A DNA stretch of 34,831 nt. It comes from Nanobdellota archaeon (lineage in GTDB: Archaea; Nanobdellota; Nanobdellia; Woesearchaeales; SM23-78). A program made the translations under genes and the position numbers. The stretch's first letter is position 1. Each line of letters opens with the position of its first letter. Below are positions 24,191 through 33,700 of this stretch, in pieces. Location: assembly GCA_018819305.1 (NCBI GenBank), contig JAHJQO010000014.1, positions 1 to 34,831 on the forward strand. Direction: 5' to 3'. The notes beneath the pieces were generated by a model, which was given only the letters and a program-made list of their open reading frames with translations, was not told the DNA's origin and searched no databases.

Positions 24191-24192
24191 TA
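24169..24192 (+). repeat. att-like repeat, copy 1 (tRNA-Thr 3' end)
   Basis: A 24-nt block covering the T arm and acceptor 3' strand plus TTA, starting GGTTCAAATCCGGG. It is identical to 24266-24289, the usual form of a tRNA-gene attachment site for an archaeal integrase. Confidence 0.75.
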
Positions 24193-24199
24193 ATGATTG

Positions 24200-24265
24200 T
24201 GCGCTACCGAGCAGCATAGCTGCGAGCGTAGTATGGTTTTGCCAGCTTTTCTCAAAAGCTGCGCA
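24200..24265 (+). other. 66-nt segment that can fold as a three-way junction
   Basis: Closing stem TGCG (24200-24203) with CGCA (24262-24265). Arm A: CTAC/GTAG (24204-24207 with 24228-24231), inner GCAGC/GCTGC (24211-24215 with 24219-24223), loop ATA. Arm B: CAGCTTTT/AAAAGCTG (24243-24250 with 24254-24261), loop CTC, perfect 8 bp. It fills nearly all of the space between the two tRNA 3'-end copies. It may be a small mobile unit or a structured RNA. No coding frame. Confidence 0.4.
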
Positions 24266-24289
24266 GGTTCAAATCCGGGCAGGGGCTTA
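24266..24289 (+). repeat. att-like repeat, copy 2
   Basis: An exact 24-nt copy of the tRNA-Thr 3' end, 97 nt after the first. It lacks the rest of a tRNA, so it is not a second tRNA gene. It fits an attachment-site scar or the inner boundary of an integrated element. Confidence 0.75.
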
Positions 24290-24558
24290 TAAAATCGTAG
24301 GCAGAATACCCACAAATTTATTTGTGGGATGAATGCCGTGCCTCATTCCAGTATTTGTGCGAGAGGCAGAAGTAATAAGAATATTTAATAGGTATTTCTG
24401 TTCATTCTAGCTCGTTAGAGCAATCAGGAACAAGTATCAATGGGGACAATTTTTAGTTTTGTTAGGAGTGTGGCGAATGGAGGACTAACCACCGCACTGG
24501 ACAATTTATAACAACAAATTTAAATAAGGGGGGGTTTATAAGCTTATTTAGAAGAACA
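24290..24558. other. Non-coding spacer with stable hairpins before the restriction gene
   Basis: No convincing gene. It holds an extended hairpin at 24300-24337 (CCCACAAA-TTTA-TTTGTGGG, perfect 8 bp, with outer GGCA/TGCC) and a second one at 24467-24498 (AGTGTGGCG against CACCGCACT, one wobble and one mismatch). The first resembles the subterminal hairpins of IS200/IS605 ends, and a short minus-strand frame runs through it to TAA, but no transposase is recognisable. TATA-like boxes at about 24517-24526 and 24534-24541 probably serve the gene at 24559. Confidence 0.4.
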
Positions 24559-27500
24559 ATGGAAAAAGACGGTTTCATAAAAAAGGTAATAGATTCATTC
24601 ATTAAGACACATAAAGAAATAAATTTAGAAACAGAAGAATTGGATGCTAGATATAGATGGTTAAAATACTTTGTTGAAGAAGTTCTAGGTTACTCTGGAA
24701 ATGAATATCATATAGAAAAAAGCAGAGCAGACATTACCATATTTGATGAACAAAAAAGAGCAGTTATTAAGATTGAGACAAAAAGACCTCGTCCTTTAAC
24801 TCGTGAGAGTGTTGAATCTCAAGCTCTAAAATATGCAGAACCAGGCATAACAAAATATATTGGAGCTACTAATTTCATAAAATTCTGGTTATGGGAAAGA
24901 ACAAATGTAGGTTTTGCACTCAAAGTAGATTTAGATTTTGATGCTATCTTAAAACAGAATAGTAGAAAATTCAATATTAATACTATTTCACCTTCTGACA
25001 AAGGAAATATTCTTTATCTTGAAAATCTAAAGAAAGAATTTATCTATTCATCAGAAAAATATCAGGATTTTAATACATACTATGCCTCAATTAACATTAG
25101 TAACGAGGAAGGTTTTCAAGAATTATTAAAACAATTACATCGTATTGTAAATGAATTATTAATGTCATTTGCATTGAGAGCATTTGACCAATATTTCTAT
25201 GGGTATAATGAATATAAAACAAAAATTTCAGAGATTGATAAAAAAATCAAGCAATCTTCAGATAAAGAGATAATCCAAAAATTAGAGCGAGAAAAGGAAA
25301 GATTAAAGCAAGAATATAGTGATTTTAGAGATTTTGGTTTTGATGCTTGGTTAGGTTACTCTGGAAGAGACCCTGAAAAATTTGATGAGAACAAGGAAGT
25401 CTTTTGTAAAGAGACAATCTATGTTTTGCTGAATAAATTGCTTTTTGTTAGAATCTGTGAAGATAGAGGTTTATTCAAGAAAAAGAAAATATCTAATGGA
25501 GGGATTGAACAACTTAGAGAGTTTATAGAAAATTCTTCCGAACAATATAAACAAATAATGAATCTTGCTTTTAAAGATGCAAGACATATTTATAATCATT
25601 TTTATGAGCCTGGAATATTGGACTGGTACACTACAGGTGATGGAGAATTAGATAAAGTCTTAAATAAAGTGCTTTGGTTGTTAAATCAATTTGATTTTAA
25701 GAATGTTGGGAGAGATATTCTTGGAAAATTATATGAGAAATATTTGCCGAAAGAGGAAAGAAAAGCTCTTGGAGAATTTTATACACCTGATGAAGTAATT
25801 GAGTACATTTTAGATGGAGTTAAATATACTTCTAAAGACGAATTATTTGAAAAAGATTTGATTGACCCAGCCTGCGGTTCTGGTGGTTTTTTAGTCAAGG
25901 CAATAAATCGGTATATAGAGAAGTATGTTTACAAACTTGGCAAATCTGACAGAAGCGAATTAACTCCTCAACAGTCTAAGGAGATATTAGAATCGGTTAT
26001 TAATCATATTTATGGATTAGATATCAACCCTTTTGCGTGTCATATTGCAGAAATGAATTTGCTATTTCAGATAATAGATTTATTTGAATTAGTTAGAAGA
26101 AAATACCCAGATTATAAATTGCCTCGTTTTAAAATATACCAAACAGACTCATTAAAATTACCATCTAATCAAAAAGATTTGGTTGCATTTAGTTCTGGAA
26201 AATTTGAATCCTATGCAAAAGAACATGAAGAAGTCGATAGTATCAAAAATAAAGAATTTGACTTTGTTGTTGGAAATCCTCCTTATGTAAGGGTTCAGTT
26301 TTTACCTTTAGAAACAGTTACTTATTGGAAAAAACATTACAAAGTCGCTCATAAAAGATGTGATATCTATGTACCATTTTACGAAAGAGGCATAAAATTC
26401 CTAAAAGAAGGGGGAAAGCTGGGATATATTACTTCAGACCAATATTTAGTAAGGGAATACGGGCAAGAGCTCAGAAGATATTTGCTGGAAAACATGAATA
26501 TTCTCCAGATTATTGATTTCAAAGATGTTGAGGTATTCCAAGACATAACAATCTATACATTAGTCTTTTTGGCAGAAAAAAGCAATAAACGAGGCTCTTT
26601 CTTATGCGTAACAGCAAAAAGGAAACAGGAAAAATTTTTAGATTCAATTAGAGAAAACCTCACTAAGAAAAGATTATCCCATCAAGCCTATGAATTATTT
26701 AGGGTTGAACAGAATGGATTATCTGAAAAGAATTGGACTCTTGTTTCTGAAGATAGTAAAAGTGTATTTGACCACTTACAAAAAATTAAAGATGGAAATT
26801 TAGGAGATGAAAATATCACCGAGGTTTTAACTGGAACTTATGGCGGGTATGATAAATGCTTTATGGTCAAAATATTGGGAGAAGAATCAAAAGGGTTAGT
26901 TAAGATTAGAAATCAAGATAACAGGGAATATATTGTTGAAAAAGAGGTTCTAGTAAAAATATTCAGAGGAAAAGATGTTAAAAAGTGGACTAATAATTGG
27001 TTTGGGTGGTATATCTTTTATCCTTATTATTCTCAAAATGGAAAAACTGTTTGTTACAAAGAAGAAGAATTGAGAAATAAATATCCTAACACATACAGTT
27101 ATTTTAAATTATATCATAACGAACTTAGTAATAGAATGGATTCAAGGAAAAAGATAAGTGAATTGGGAAGACCTTGGTTTAGTCTTAATCGTCCTGGTAT
27201 TTTTAGGATGAAAGAAGAAGTTAAAATAATGACACCTTGCGTTACCAACAAGAACAATTTTACATTAGATATTGATAATCACTTATGGGTCGTAGGAACG
27301 AATTATGGCATATTTCCAAAAAATATTAATCATAAATTCTTGTTAGGTATATTAAATTCTTCAGTAATAGAATTTTATTTAAAAAATAAAGCTCCAGTCA
27401 AAGCTGGTGGTTACTATCAGTATATGGGTAATATCTTAAAGGATATTCCAATCAAAATACCCAATACCTCTGCTGAAAAACAGATAGAACAAAGCATAAT

Positions 27501-27993
27501 CTCAGTTGTTGATGAAATTCTTGAATTGACAAAAAAATATGGATACAATCGAGATTTGGCGATTGAGTTCGATAAACTCATAAAACAATTCGATACTGTA
27601 AAACTGGTAAAATCCCCTCTGGTTGAGAAAATTTCCCTTAGTGCATATAACATAACAGAATTAAGGAAATCAAAGAATAAGTTATTCATCAATCTTACTG
27701 ATTTTATTGAAACTAAAGATGAATCAGTAATAAACTACTTAAGAAAATATATTGCTATCCATAATTTAGAGCAAGAAGAAAAAGATATTTTAAAAATTAT
27801 AAGTGATATTCCTGTACCGGTCTCAAAAAAAGATATTGAGAAATTACTTGAAGCATTGCAATTACTAGAAAAAGGATTAGGTGGAAATCCCGATAAAATA
27901 AACAAACTTGAAGATAAACTTAACAGGTTAGTCATTAAATTGTATAAACTGGAAGACTATGAAGATTTGATTAATAACTTCCTAAATAAATAA
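24559..27993 (+). CDS. Type IIG-like restriction-modification enzyme
   Basis: A 1144-aa fusion that should both methylate DNA (N6-adenine) and cut it. N-terminus: a PD-(D/E)XK nuclease domain with D58 (SRADITIF), E73 and K75 (VIKIETKRP). A helical linker (about 180-390) leads to the methyltransferase: LGEFYTPDEV, motif I DPACGSGGF (436-444), LDINPFACHIAEMNLL, and motif IV NPPY (573-576). The C-terminus is a TaqI-type specificity domain (GTYGGYDK; LLGILNSSVIEFYL; AGGYYQYMGNILKDIPI) plus a helical tail. All key motifs look intact. It lies between a tRNA attachment-site duplication and an IS200 remnant, and no partner genes are nearby, so it was probably acquired as a self-contained defence gene. 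The recognition site cannot be read from sequence. Confidence 0.9.
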   Translation: MEKDGFIKKVIDSFIKTHKEINLETEELDARYRWLKYFVEEVLGYSGNEYHIEKSRADITIFDEQKRAVIKIETKRPRPLTRESVESQALKYAEPGITKYIGATNFIKFWLWERTNVGFALKVDLDFDAILKQNSRKFNINTISPSDKGNILYLENLKKEFIYSSEKYQDFNTYYASINISNEEGFQELLKQLHRIVNELLMSFALRAFDQYFYGYNEYKTKISEIDKKIKQSSDKEIIQKLEREKERLKQEYSDFRDFGFDAWLGYSGRDPEKFDENKEVFCKETIYVLLNKLLFVRICEDRGLFKKKKISNGGIEQLREFIENSSEQYKQIMNLAFKDARHIYNHFYEPGILDWYTTGDGELDKVLNKVLWLLNQFDFKNVGRDILGKLYEKYLPKEERKALGEFYTPDEVIEYILDGVKYTSKDELFEKDLIDPACGSGGFLVKAINRYIEKYVYKLGKSDRSELTPQQSKEILESVINHIYGLDINPFACHIAEMNLLFQIIDLFELVRRKYPDYKLPRFKIYQTDSLKLPSNQKDLVAFSSGKFESYAKEHEEVDSIKNKEFDFVVGNPPYVRVQFLPLETVTYWKKHYKVAHKRCDIYVPFYERGIKFLKEGGKLGYITSDQYLVREYGQELRRYLLENMNILQIIDFKDVEVFQDITIYTLVFLAEKSNKRGSFLCVTAKRKQEKFLDSIRENLTKKRLSHQAYELFRVEQNGLSEKNWTLVSEDSKSVFDHLQKIKDGNLGDENITEVLTGTYGGYDKCFMVKILGEESKGLVKIRNQDNREYIVEKEVLVKIFRGKDVKKWTNNWFGWYIFYPYYSQNGKTVCYKEEELRNKYPNTYSYFKLYHNELSNRMDSRKKISELGRPWFSLNRPGIFRMKEEVKIMTPCVTNKNNFTLDIDNHLWVVGTNYGIFPKNINHKFLLGILNSSVIEFYLKNKAPVKAGGYYQYMGNILKDIPIKIPNTSAEKQIEQSIISVVDEILELTKKYGYNRDLAIEFDKLIKQFDTVKLVKSPLVEKISLSAYNITELRKSKNKLFINLTDFIETKDESVINYLRKYIAIHNLEQEEKDILKIISDIPVPVSKKDIEKLLEALQLLEKGLGGNPDKINKLEDKLNRLVIKLYKLEDYEDLINNFLNK

Positions 27994-28043
27994 TAACGCC
28001 CCACCCCCATTTCGTTCCCGTTAAGAATTGTTCCCCTTTCTTA

Positions 28044-28064
28044 AGATTTCACTTTGTGAAATCT
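28044..28064 (-). repeat. Hairpin at the IS200 3' end
   Basis: AGATTTCAC-TTT-GTGAAATCT, a perfect 9-bp stem. It overlaps the tnpA stop codon (28049-28051) and may serve as the subterminal recognition hairpin and as a terminator. Confidence 0.6.
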
Positions 28065-28603
28065 CCTATTGTCAGTTGCCCTTTTAACTGAGCAGGACAA
28101 CCATAAATATCGTATTCGAAGACATCTTTGCCCTGCTGTTCTTGGATATATCTTTTGACTTGCTCTTGAGAAACGTGTCCAGCAGAGCCACAGTAATAAC
28201 CTCTTGCCCAGAGATTATCAAAACCTTTGCCAAAATGCTGTTTGTATCCGAGATACCTTAAATCTGGAAAGCATCATCTTAATTGAATTGATGTGTTGCC
28301 TTTCAGCTTATGAATTATCTTGAAAGGCGTTACTGTTGGCTTACAACCAACAAATAAGTATAGATGGTCTGGCATAATTTCTAATGCCGGATTGCTAATG
28401 CTCATCTCTTGGCATTGCCCTTCAATAATTGCTTTCAGAACTTCTTTTACTTTATCCACAAGAACAGGTTTTCTATACTTTGGAATCCAAATAATGTGAT
28501 AATTGATGTTGTATTTGCAATGGTGAGATGTTCTCACTGTTGCGATTTTACTCTCGATTTTGTGCACTTCTGGATTAAAGTGAGAATATAGTTTTTTAGT
28601 CAT
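28049..28603 (-). pseudogene. tnpA: IS200-family Y1 transposase (tnpA), inactivated
   Basis: A 184-codon reading frame that would encode an HUH transposase of normal length. MTKKLYSHFN, YNINYHIIWIPKYRKPVL and LWARGYYCGSAGH are family blocks; the catalytic tyrosine is Y152 in VKRYIQEQQ. Two lesions are visible. First, an in-frame TGA at codon 110 (28274-28276): AGATGATGC looks like a tandem ATG duplication of an original AGATGC. Second, the HUH metal-binding motif reads H80-L81-Y82 (IMPDHLYLFV) instead of HxH, explained by one CAC-to-TAC change. The start is the ATG at 28603, next to GGTGG; a GTG at 28612 is an in-frame alternative. TGA recoding is unlikely because other genes here stop with TGA. 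Confidence 0.88.
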
Positions 28604-28607
28604 TGCG

Positions 28608-28745
28608 ACCACCTCATGCTGAAGGTGGTTGCTTGTATCGTTAGGGGTTTTTCGTTTAGCGAACCATACATTAAACTTTTAGAGGATAAGCGACCTCTAT
28701 AAGAGGGAAAAGTTTAAGTTAAATGGTTTGCGTGAGAAACCCCCA
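28608..28745 (-). promoter_or_regulatory. Structured 5' region of tnpA
   Basis: Hairpin ACCACCT/AGGTGGT (28608-28614 with 28623-28629) would hide the GGTGG ribosome-binding site just before the ATG at 28603; IS200 transposase translation is known to be blocked by such a stem-loop. Beyond it a long stem forms from GGGGTTT (28644-28650), AACCAT (28662-28667) and TTAAACTTTT (28671-28680) against AAAAGTTTAA (28708-28717), ATGGTT (28723-28728) and AAACCCC (28737-28743), capped by AGAGG/CCTCT (28681-28698). Confidence 0.6.
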
Positions 28746-28847
28746 GCTTTAGCTGGATGTATTTTGGGAGTATGTCATTTTCTTCATTTAAGTTTATTAA
28801 TTATGTATTAATCATATAATTAATGATGAATAATACAACTAATAGAA

Positions 28848-28858
28848 AAAAATATAAA
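28848..28858 (+). promoter_or_regulatory. TATA-type promoter of the protease gene
   Basis: AAAAATATAAA about 40 nt before the ATG at 28893, with AAAGG between. It would drive the protease and the following lipoprotein. The rest of 28757-28847 is AT-rich without features. Confidence 0.4.
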
Positions 28859-28892
28859 CTAAATTCTCGATAATTAAGAAAAAGGTTAAAAT

Positions 28893-30734
28893 ATGAACAA
28901 GGGTAGGGTGATTTTATTCTGGATAGTTGTATTTGTATTAATTTTTTCTATGTGCTTGTTGCCTGCTTTTGCAATCCAAGATGAAACAGATGCTGGAACA
29001 AAAGCAACCAATCAGAAAATAAAAATTCCATTTGACTATGAGTCACTCAAAGAGCAAGGTTATATTTCTGAATCTGGAGAATTAAGAATAATTATTGAAT
29101 TAGATGTTGAAAGAGAAGCTGTTGAAGAAGAAATCTTTGAAGAAGTTCCGCCTCCTGAGAGCCCAAAGAAAACTGAAAAAAATCAGCCTGTTAGTGTAAA
29201 AAAGAAAATTCAAGAACAAAAAAGTGAAAATACTCAAATAAAAAATCCAAAAGTAAAAAGACAAATTAAGTATGTTGATGAAACAGAGTTTCTTGACGCA
29301 AGAGAAGATGTAATTCAAAATGTGAGAAAATTAAAACAAAGAAAAGAACTCTTAAATCAAAACCAAAAAACATCTGTAAAATCTCAAGCATCAGTCAAAA
29401 CTCAAAGTGTAGAAGGGAAACAAAGTGTAAAAGAAAAAAAAGTTTCTGAAACTCCCTCCTCAAATAATAACAATGACAATGCCATCTCATATATGGCTCT
29501 TCTTAAGAAATTATTGCGCCAATATCTGCCTGAAGAAGAAATCAAGCCATTTCTAGAGGAATTGTCTTCAAAATCTGAAAAAAAATCACTTGAGCAAAAA
29601 GAAAATGAGTATGTAAAAGACCTCAGGATAATTGGCTCTATTGCTATAAAAACAGATTTTAATTCATTAAAAGCCCTGGCCAAACTTGATTCTGTAAAAA
29701 ACATTTATCTTGACAAAAAAGTTCATATCCTTCTAAGTGAAAGTGTTCTACAGATTAATGCCACTGTTGTCTGGACAATGCAGGATGATAATGGAACAAA
29801 CATAACCGGTGAAGGAACAAAAATTGCCATAATAGACACTGGTGTGGATTACACACATGCAGACCTTGGTGGATGCACACAAGCCCAGTTTCTTAATGGA
29901 ACTTGCACAAAAGTTATTGGTGGATATGATTTTGTAAATAATGATGCAGATCCTATGGATGACCATGGACATGGTACGCATTGCGCTGCAACTGCAGGAG
30001 GAAACAACACATTAAATGGAGTTGCACCTAATGCTCAGATTCTTGCATATAAAGTTATGAGCTCTGGCGGTTCAGGGTATGATTCAGATATAATAGCAGG
30101 TGTTGAAAGAGCTGTTACTGACGGCGCGGATGTAATAAGTATGAGCTTAGGTTCAAGCAATTGTGATCCATTTGATTCATTGGCTCAGGCTATTAATGCT
30201 GCTGTTGCTCAGGGAGTTGTTAATGTTATAGCTGCAGGCAATGATGGAAATACTTATGGAACAGTAGGTTCTCCAGGGTGCACTCCGAGTGCTATTACTG
30301 TAGCCGCAGCATGCAAAACTAGCCAGGTTGGCAGTAATGTTTATTGTGATACAAATATATCTTCATTTAGTTCAAGAGGACCTGCAAAAATATATCAAAA
30401 ACCAGATATTGCAGCTCCAGGGGTTTTGATTTGTGCTGCCCAATATGGTAATTTTCAATCTGATTCAGAATGTTTAGATGATGATCATATTGCAATTTCA
30501 GGCACCTCTATGGCTACGCCTCATGTTGCTGGAGCAGTAGCTCTTATAAAACAAAAACATCCTGACTGGGATCCTTATGAAATAAAAGCTGCAATAAAAT
30601 ATACAGCAGATGATTTAGGAGAAAACAGGCTTACCCAGGGCTTTGGCTTGATTAATGTTGGAAAAGTAATTGTTCTGGAAACTCCACCTCCAGTAGCACA
30701 TATTGAAAATGTCTCAAACATTGTTTATGACTGA
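28893..30734 (+). CDS. Secreted subtilisin-like serine protease (S8 family)
   Basis: A 613-aa protein. Signal peptide 1-27 (hydrophobic 7-22, AFA cut site). A charged Lys/Glu/Gln-rich propeptide region (about 60-245) ends in an inhibitor-like segment (IAIKTDFNSLKALAKLDSVK). The catalytic domain (about 285-592) has D315 (IAIIDTGVDYTHADLGG), H360 (DDHGHGTH), oxyanion N450 (IAAGNDG) and S539 (ISGTSMATPHVAG), so it should be active. It ends soon after the domain without a C-terminal anchor. The next gene, a lipoprotein with pre-peptidase-like repeats and a beta-helix, starts 4 nt later, and the two probably work together outside the cell. A membrane-bound form is possible if the signal is uncleaved. 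Confidence 0.93.
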   Translation: MNKGRVILFWIVVFVLIFSMCLLPAFAIQDETDAGTKATNQKIKIPFDYESLKEQGYISESGELRIIIELDVEREAVEEEIFEEVPPPESPKKTEKNQPVSVKKKIQEQKSENTQIKNPKVKRQIKYVDETEFLDAREDVIQNVRKLKQRKELLNQNQKTSVKSQASVKTQSVEGKQSVKEKKVSETPSSNNNNDNAISYMALLKKLLRQYLPEEEIKPFLEELSSKSEKKSLEQKENEYVKDLRIIGSIAIKTDFNSLKALAKLDSVKNIYLDKKVHILLSESVLQINATVVWTMQDDNGTNITGEGTKIAIIDTGVDYTHADLGGCTQAQFLNGTCTKVIGGYDFVNNDADPMDDHGHGTHCAATAGGNNTLNGVAPNAQILAYKVMSSGGSGYDSDIIAGVERAVTDGADVISMSLGSSNCDPFDSLAQAINAAVAQGVVNVIAAGNDGNTYGTVGSPGCTPSAITVAAACKTSQVGSNVYCDTNISSFSSRGPAKIYQKPDIAAPGVLICAAQYGNFQSDSECLDDDHIAISGTSMATPHVAGAVALIKQKHPDWDPYEIKAAIKYTADDLGENRLTQGFGLINVGKVIVLETPPPVAHIENVSNIVYD

Positions 30735-30738
30735 AAAT

Positions 30739-33700
30739 ATGACGAAAAAAATGATTAAAAAAAAGAAGAATAAGATAAGTTTTTTTATTTTGTTAATCCT
30801 CTTGCTAGTTTTTATCACAGGTTGTAATTCTATTGGATATGCAGGAGGTATATTTCACTTTAATGGAAGTGCCAGAAGCGACAATCTAACAAATTTTAGT
30901 GTAAGTTGGGGAGAAGGGTATCTTCCAACAAATTGGTCTGAGACAAGTATAACTCTTGAAAACAACGGGAATGTTTCAGTTAATAACAGCAAAATAGCAA
31001 CTATAAACAGCACTATATTCAATGCAAGTAATAATCATAGTTTAAGATTAAGAGTTTATGATGATTCTGGAAGATATACTGATGATTATGTTTATTTCCA
31101 GATAAAGCAAGTGGCAATCAACTATCCTGAAACAAATAGTTATCTGACAGAAAATCAGACTATTAATATTTCTGGAAGAACCAGTCATAGCAAATTTCAG
31201 AATTATACTTTGTGTTACAAATTATATGCTAATTCAAGTTCTCCCTGCTTAACTAGTGGAATAAATCTCTCTAATGGCGGCATGATTCCAGGATACAATG
31301 GAGTACTGGCAAATTGGTCTTTGCCTAATAATTCGGAAATTATTGATGATAATTATGAACAACTAAAATACAACTTATCCCTAATCGTGAATCTTAATGA
31401 TAGCACTCAGGAGATTGAATGGATAGGAGTTACTGTTGTTCCTATTGACAGTTATGAAGCAGATAACAATTATACTCAAGCTAATTGGATTTATTCTAAT
31501 AATACACCTCAAAAACATACTTTTCATGTAGAGAATGATTATGATTATGTAAAATTCAATGCCACAGAAAATATTATTTACAAAATAGAAACATCTGGTT
31601 TGTATGACACCAGTGCAGATACTATGCTTTATCTTTATGATACAGATGGCACTACTCAACTAAAATATGATGATGACAGCGGTTCAGAAACATATGCGTC
31701 CAAAATTGTCTGGAGTGGATTAAGCAATGATACGTATTATGTAAAAGCAATGAGTTATGCCGGCGCTATAGGAGGAGAATACAATCTGAATGTTAGCCAA
31801 TTAAATATTAGTCTGGATATATATGAACCTGATGACAACTATGCCCAAGCTAACTGGATACTTACAAATAATACTTCACAACGCCATAGATTTAGTGTTA
31901 CAAATGATTATGATTATGTAAAATTCAATGCAACAGAAAACCAGTTTTATTGGATACAAACATTTAATCTTAGCGATGCAGACACAGTACTTTATCTATA
32001 TGATACAAATGGCACAACACAACTTCATCTTGACGATGATGATGGATATGAATATTTAGCTTCAAGAATGGTTTGGTATGTTTCAACTAATGGCACTTAT
32101 TATATCAAAGCTGAAGATTATTCAGGAGATTATGGCGGCGAATATGATATTTTAGTCAGAATTGTGAATTGGTCTGTAGATGCATATGAACCCGATAACA
32201 ATACAAATTCAGCAAATTGGATTAGTGTAAACTCATCAGATCCAAATTCAACACAACAACACAATCTTGTTATTAAAGGCGACTATGATTATGTAAAATT
32301 CAATGCAATAGAAAATCATTGGTACAGGTTCTTTACAAACAATCTTGATGTTAGCAATCATACAGATACTGTAATGTATCTTTACGACACTGATGAAGTA
32401 AGCGTCATTGATTCAAACGATGATTGTAATGATGTACTGTGTGAAAACGAGGCTTCAATGATTACATGGCACGCATCTCAAAATGGGACTTATTATGTAA
32501 GAGTAAATCAATATGATTTAGAAGAAGGTGGCTCATACATATTAAATTCCGCCGATTTAACTTTAGGAAATTTTTCTTGTGTAAACATCACTAACGGTAC
32601 AACAATCGTCAATAGTGTTGTGTTATGCAATGAAACCTTTAATTTAGATACTGGAATCAAAGTCATTGTGGATAATGTAACTATTGACTGTAATAATGCC
32701 ACTCTTATTGGTCCTGGAACAAGTTCAAGTTATGGAATAAAAATTGAAGATTCAGAAAGAATTAGAATAAAAAATTGTAATATTAAAGGGTTTGGAAAAG
32801 GAATCAATATATATAACTCAGAAATCGGAGTTGCAAATGATTACAATATAATTGAGGATAATAATATAACAAATTGCAAGGCTCTCAGCACTGCTTCTGG
32901 AATTTACATTTATGGTGCAAACTACAATACTATACAAAATAATATATTTATAAATAATTCAAGAGGTTTTGAATTTAGAGGAGTGGGCAATCAAATTCAT
33001 AACAACACATTAATTAATAATTCCTATGGTTTTTATCTTAATTACGTATATGATGATACTAATATAACAAATAACAACATCACTTTTAGTGAATATGATG
33101 GATTTTATCTTGGGTATTTTGAAAATAACAGCATCTTAAATAATAATGTAAGCAATAATGGTAGATATGGATTTCAGATATTATATGGTGAGTCTAACAA
33201 TATATCTTCAAACACAATAAGCAACAATGGAAATAGTGGCGTTTATTGGCTTTATGGTGAAAAATATCACCTCAGTTATAACAACATATCTAACAATGCA
33301 TATGGGATAGAAACACTTTTCTCACATAATAACACAATAAACCACAATAATATTTATAATAACACAAACAGCAATATAAAAATTCGACAGGGCAAAAACA
33401 ATACAATAATCAATAACAATATCTATGATTGTGTTAATTCTGGAGGAATAGAATTTTACTGGTCTTCTTATAATAACACAATTGCATTTAACAACATATA
33501 TAATAACAATGATGGACTCAATATTGGTTCTGGTTACAATAACATTTCAAATAATACAATATTCCAAAACACAAATGGAATATATATTTCTACATCTCGA
33601 AACAATTACACTGGAAACAACATATCTAACAACACAGTAGGTATTTTCTTTTATCTGGGCTCAAACAACACTATAAAAGAAAATATAATTAAAAATAATT

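Larger units (their letters stand above)
28021..28756 (-). mobile_element. Decayed IS200-like element
   Basis: A Y1-transposase pseudogene flanked by hairpins. One end has TTAAGAA/TTCTTAA (28021-28027 with 28038-28044) and the 9-bp hairpin at 28044-28064. The other has a long imperfect stem and CCAGCT-TT-AGCTGG (28743-28756). This is the layout of IS200/IS605 elements, which move as single strands, carry no inverted terminal repeats and make no target duplication. Exact ends are uncertain by tens of bases. No tnpB is present. The transposase is broken twice, so it could move only with help from a complete relative. Confidence 0.75.

Noticed and set aside
24193-24288. Second tRNA gene after tRNA-Thr
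   Set aside because: Only the last 24 nt match a tRNA; no acceptor 5' strand, D arm or anticodon stem can be drawn, and the T stem 5' strand is missing. It is a repeat of the 3' end.
24290-24420. Minus-strand tnpB 3' end through the CCCACAAA hairpin
   Set aside because: The frame is only about 38 codons, opens after a stop, and shows none of the RuvC or zinc-finger motifs; kept only as an open question on the structured spacer.
28274-28276. TGA in tnpA read as an amino acid
   Set aside because: Other genes in the window end at TGA (for example those ending at 5485, 15728, 24025 and 30734), so TGA is a normal stop, and the HUH motif is broken as well.
30735-30738. Frameshift joining the protease and the following lipoprotein
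   Set aside because: The second frame begins with its own lysine-rich signal peptide and lipobox, so they are two genes.
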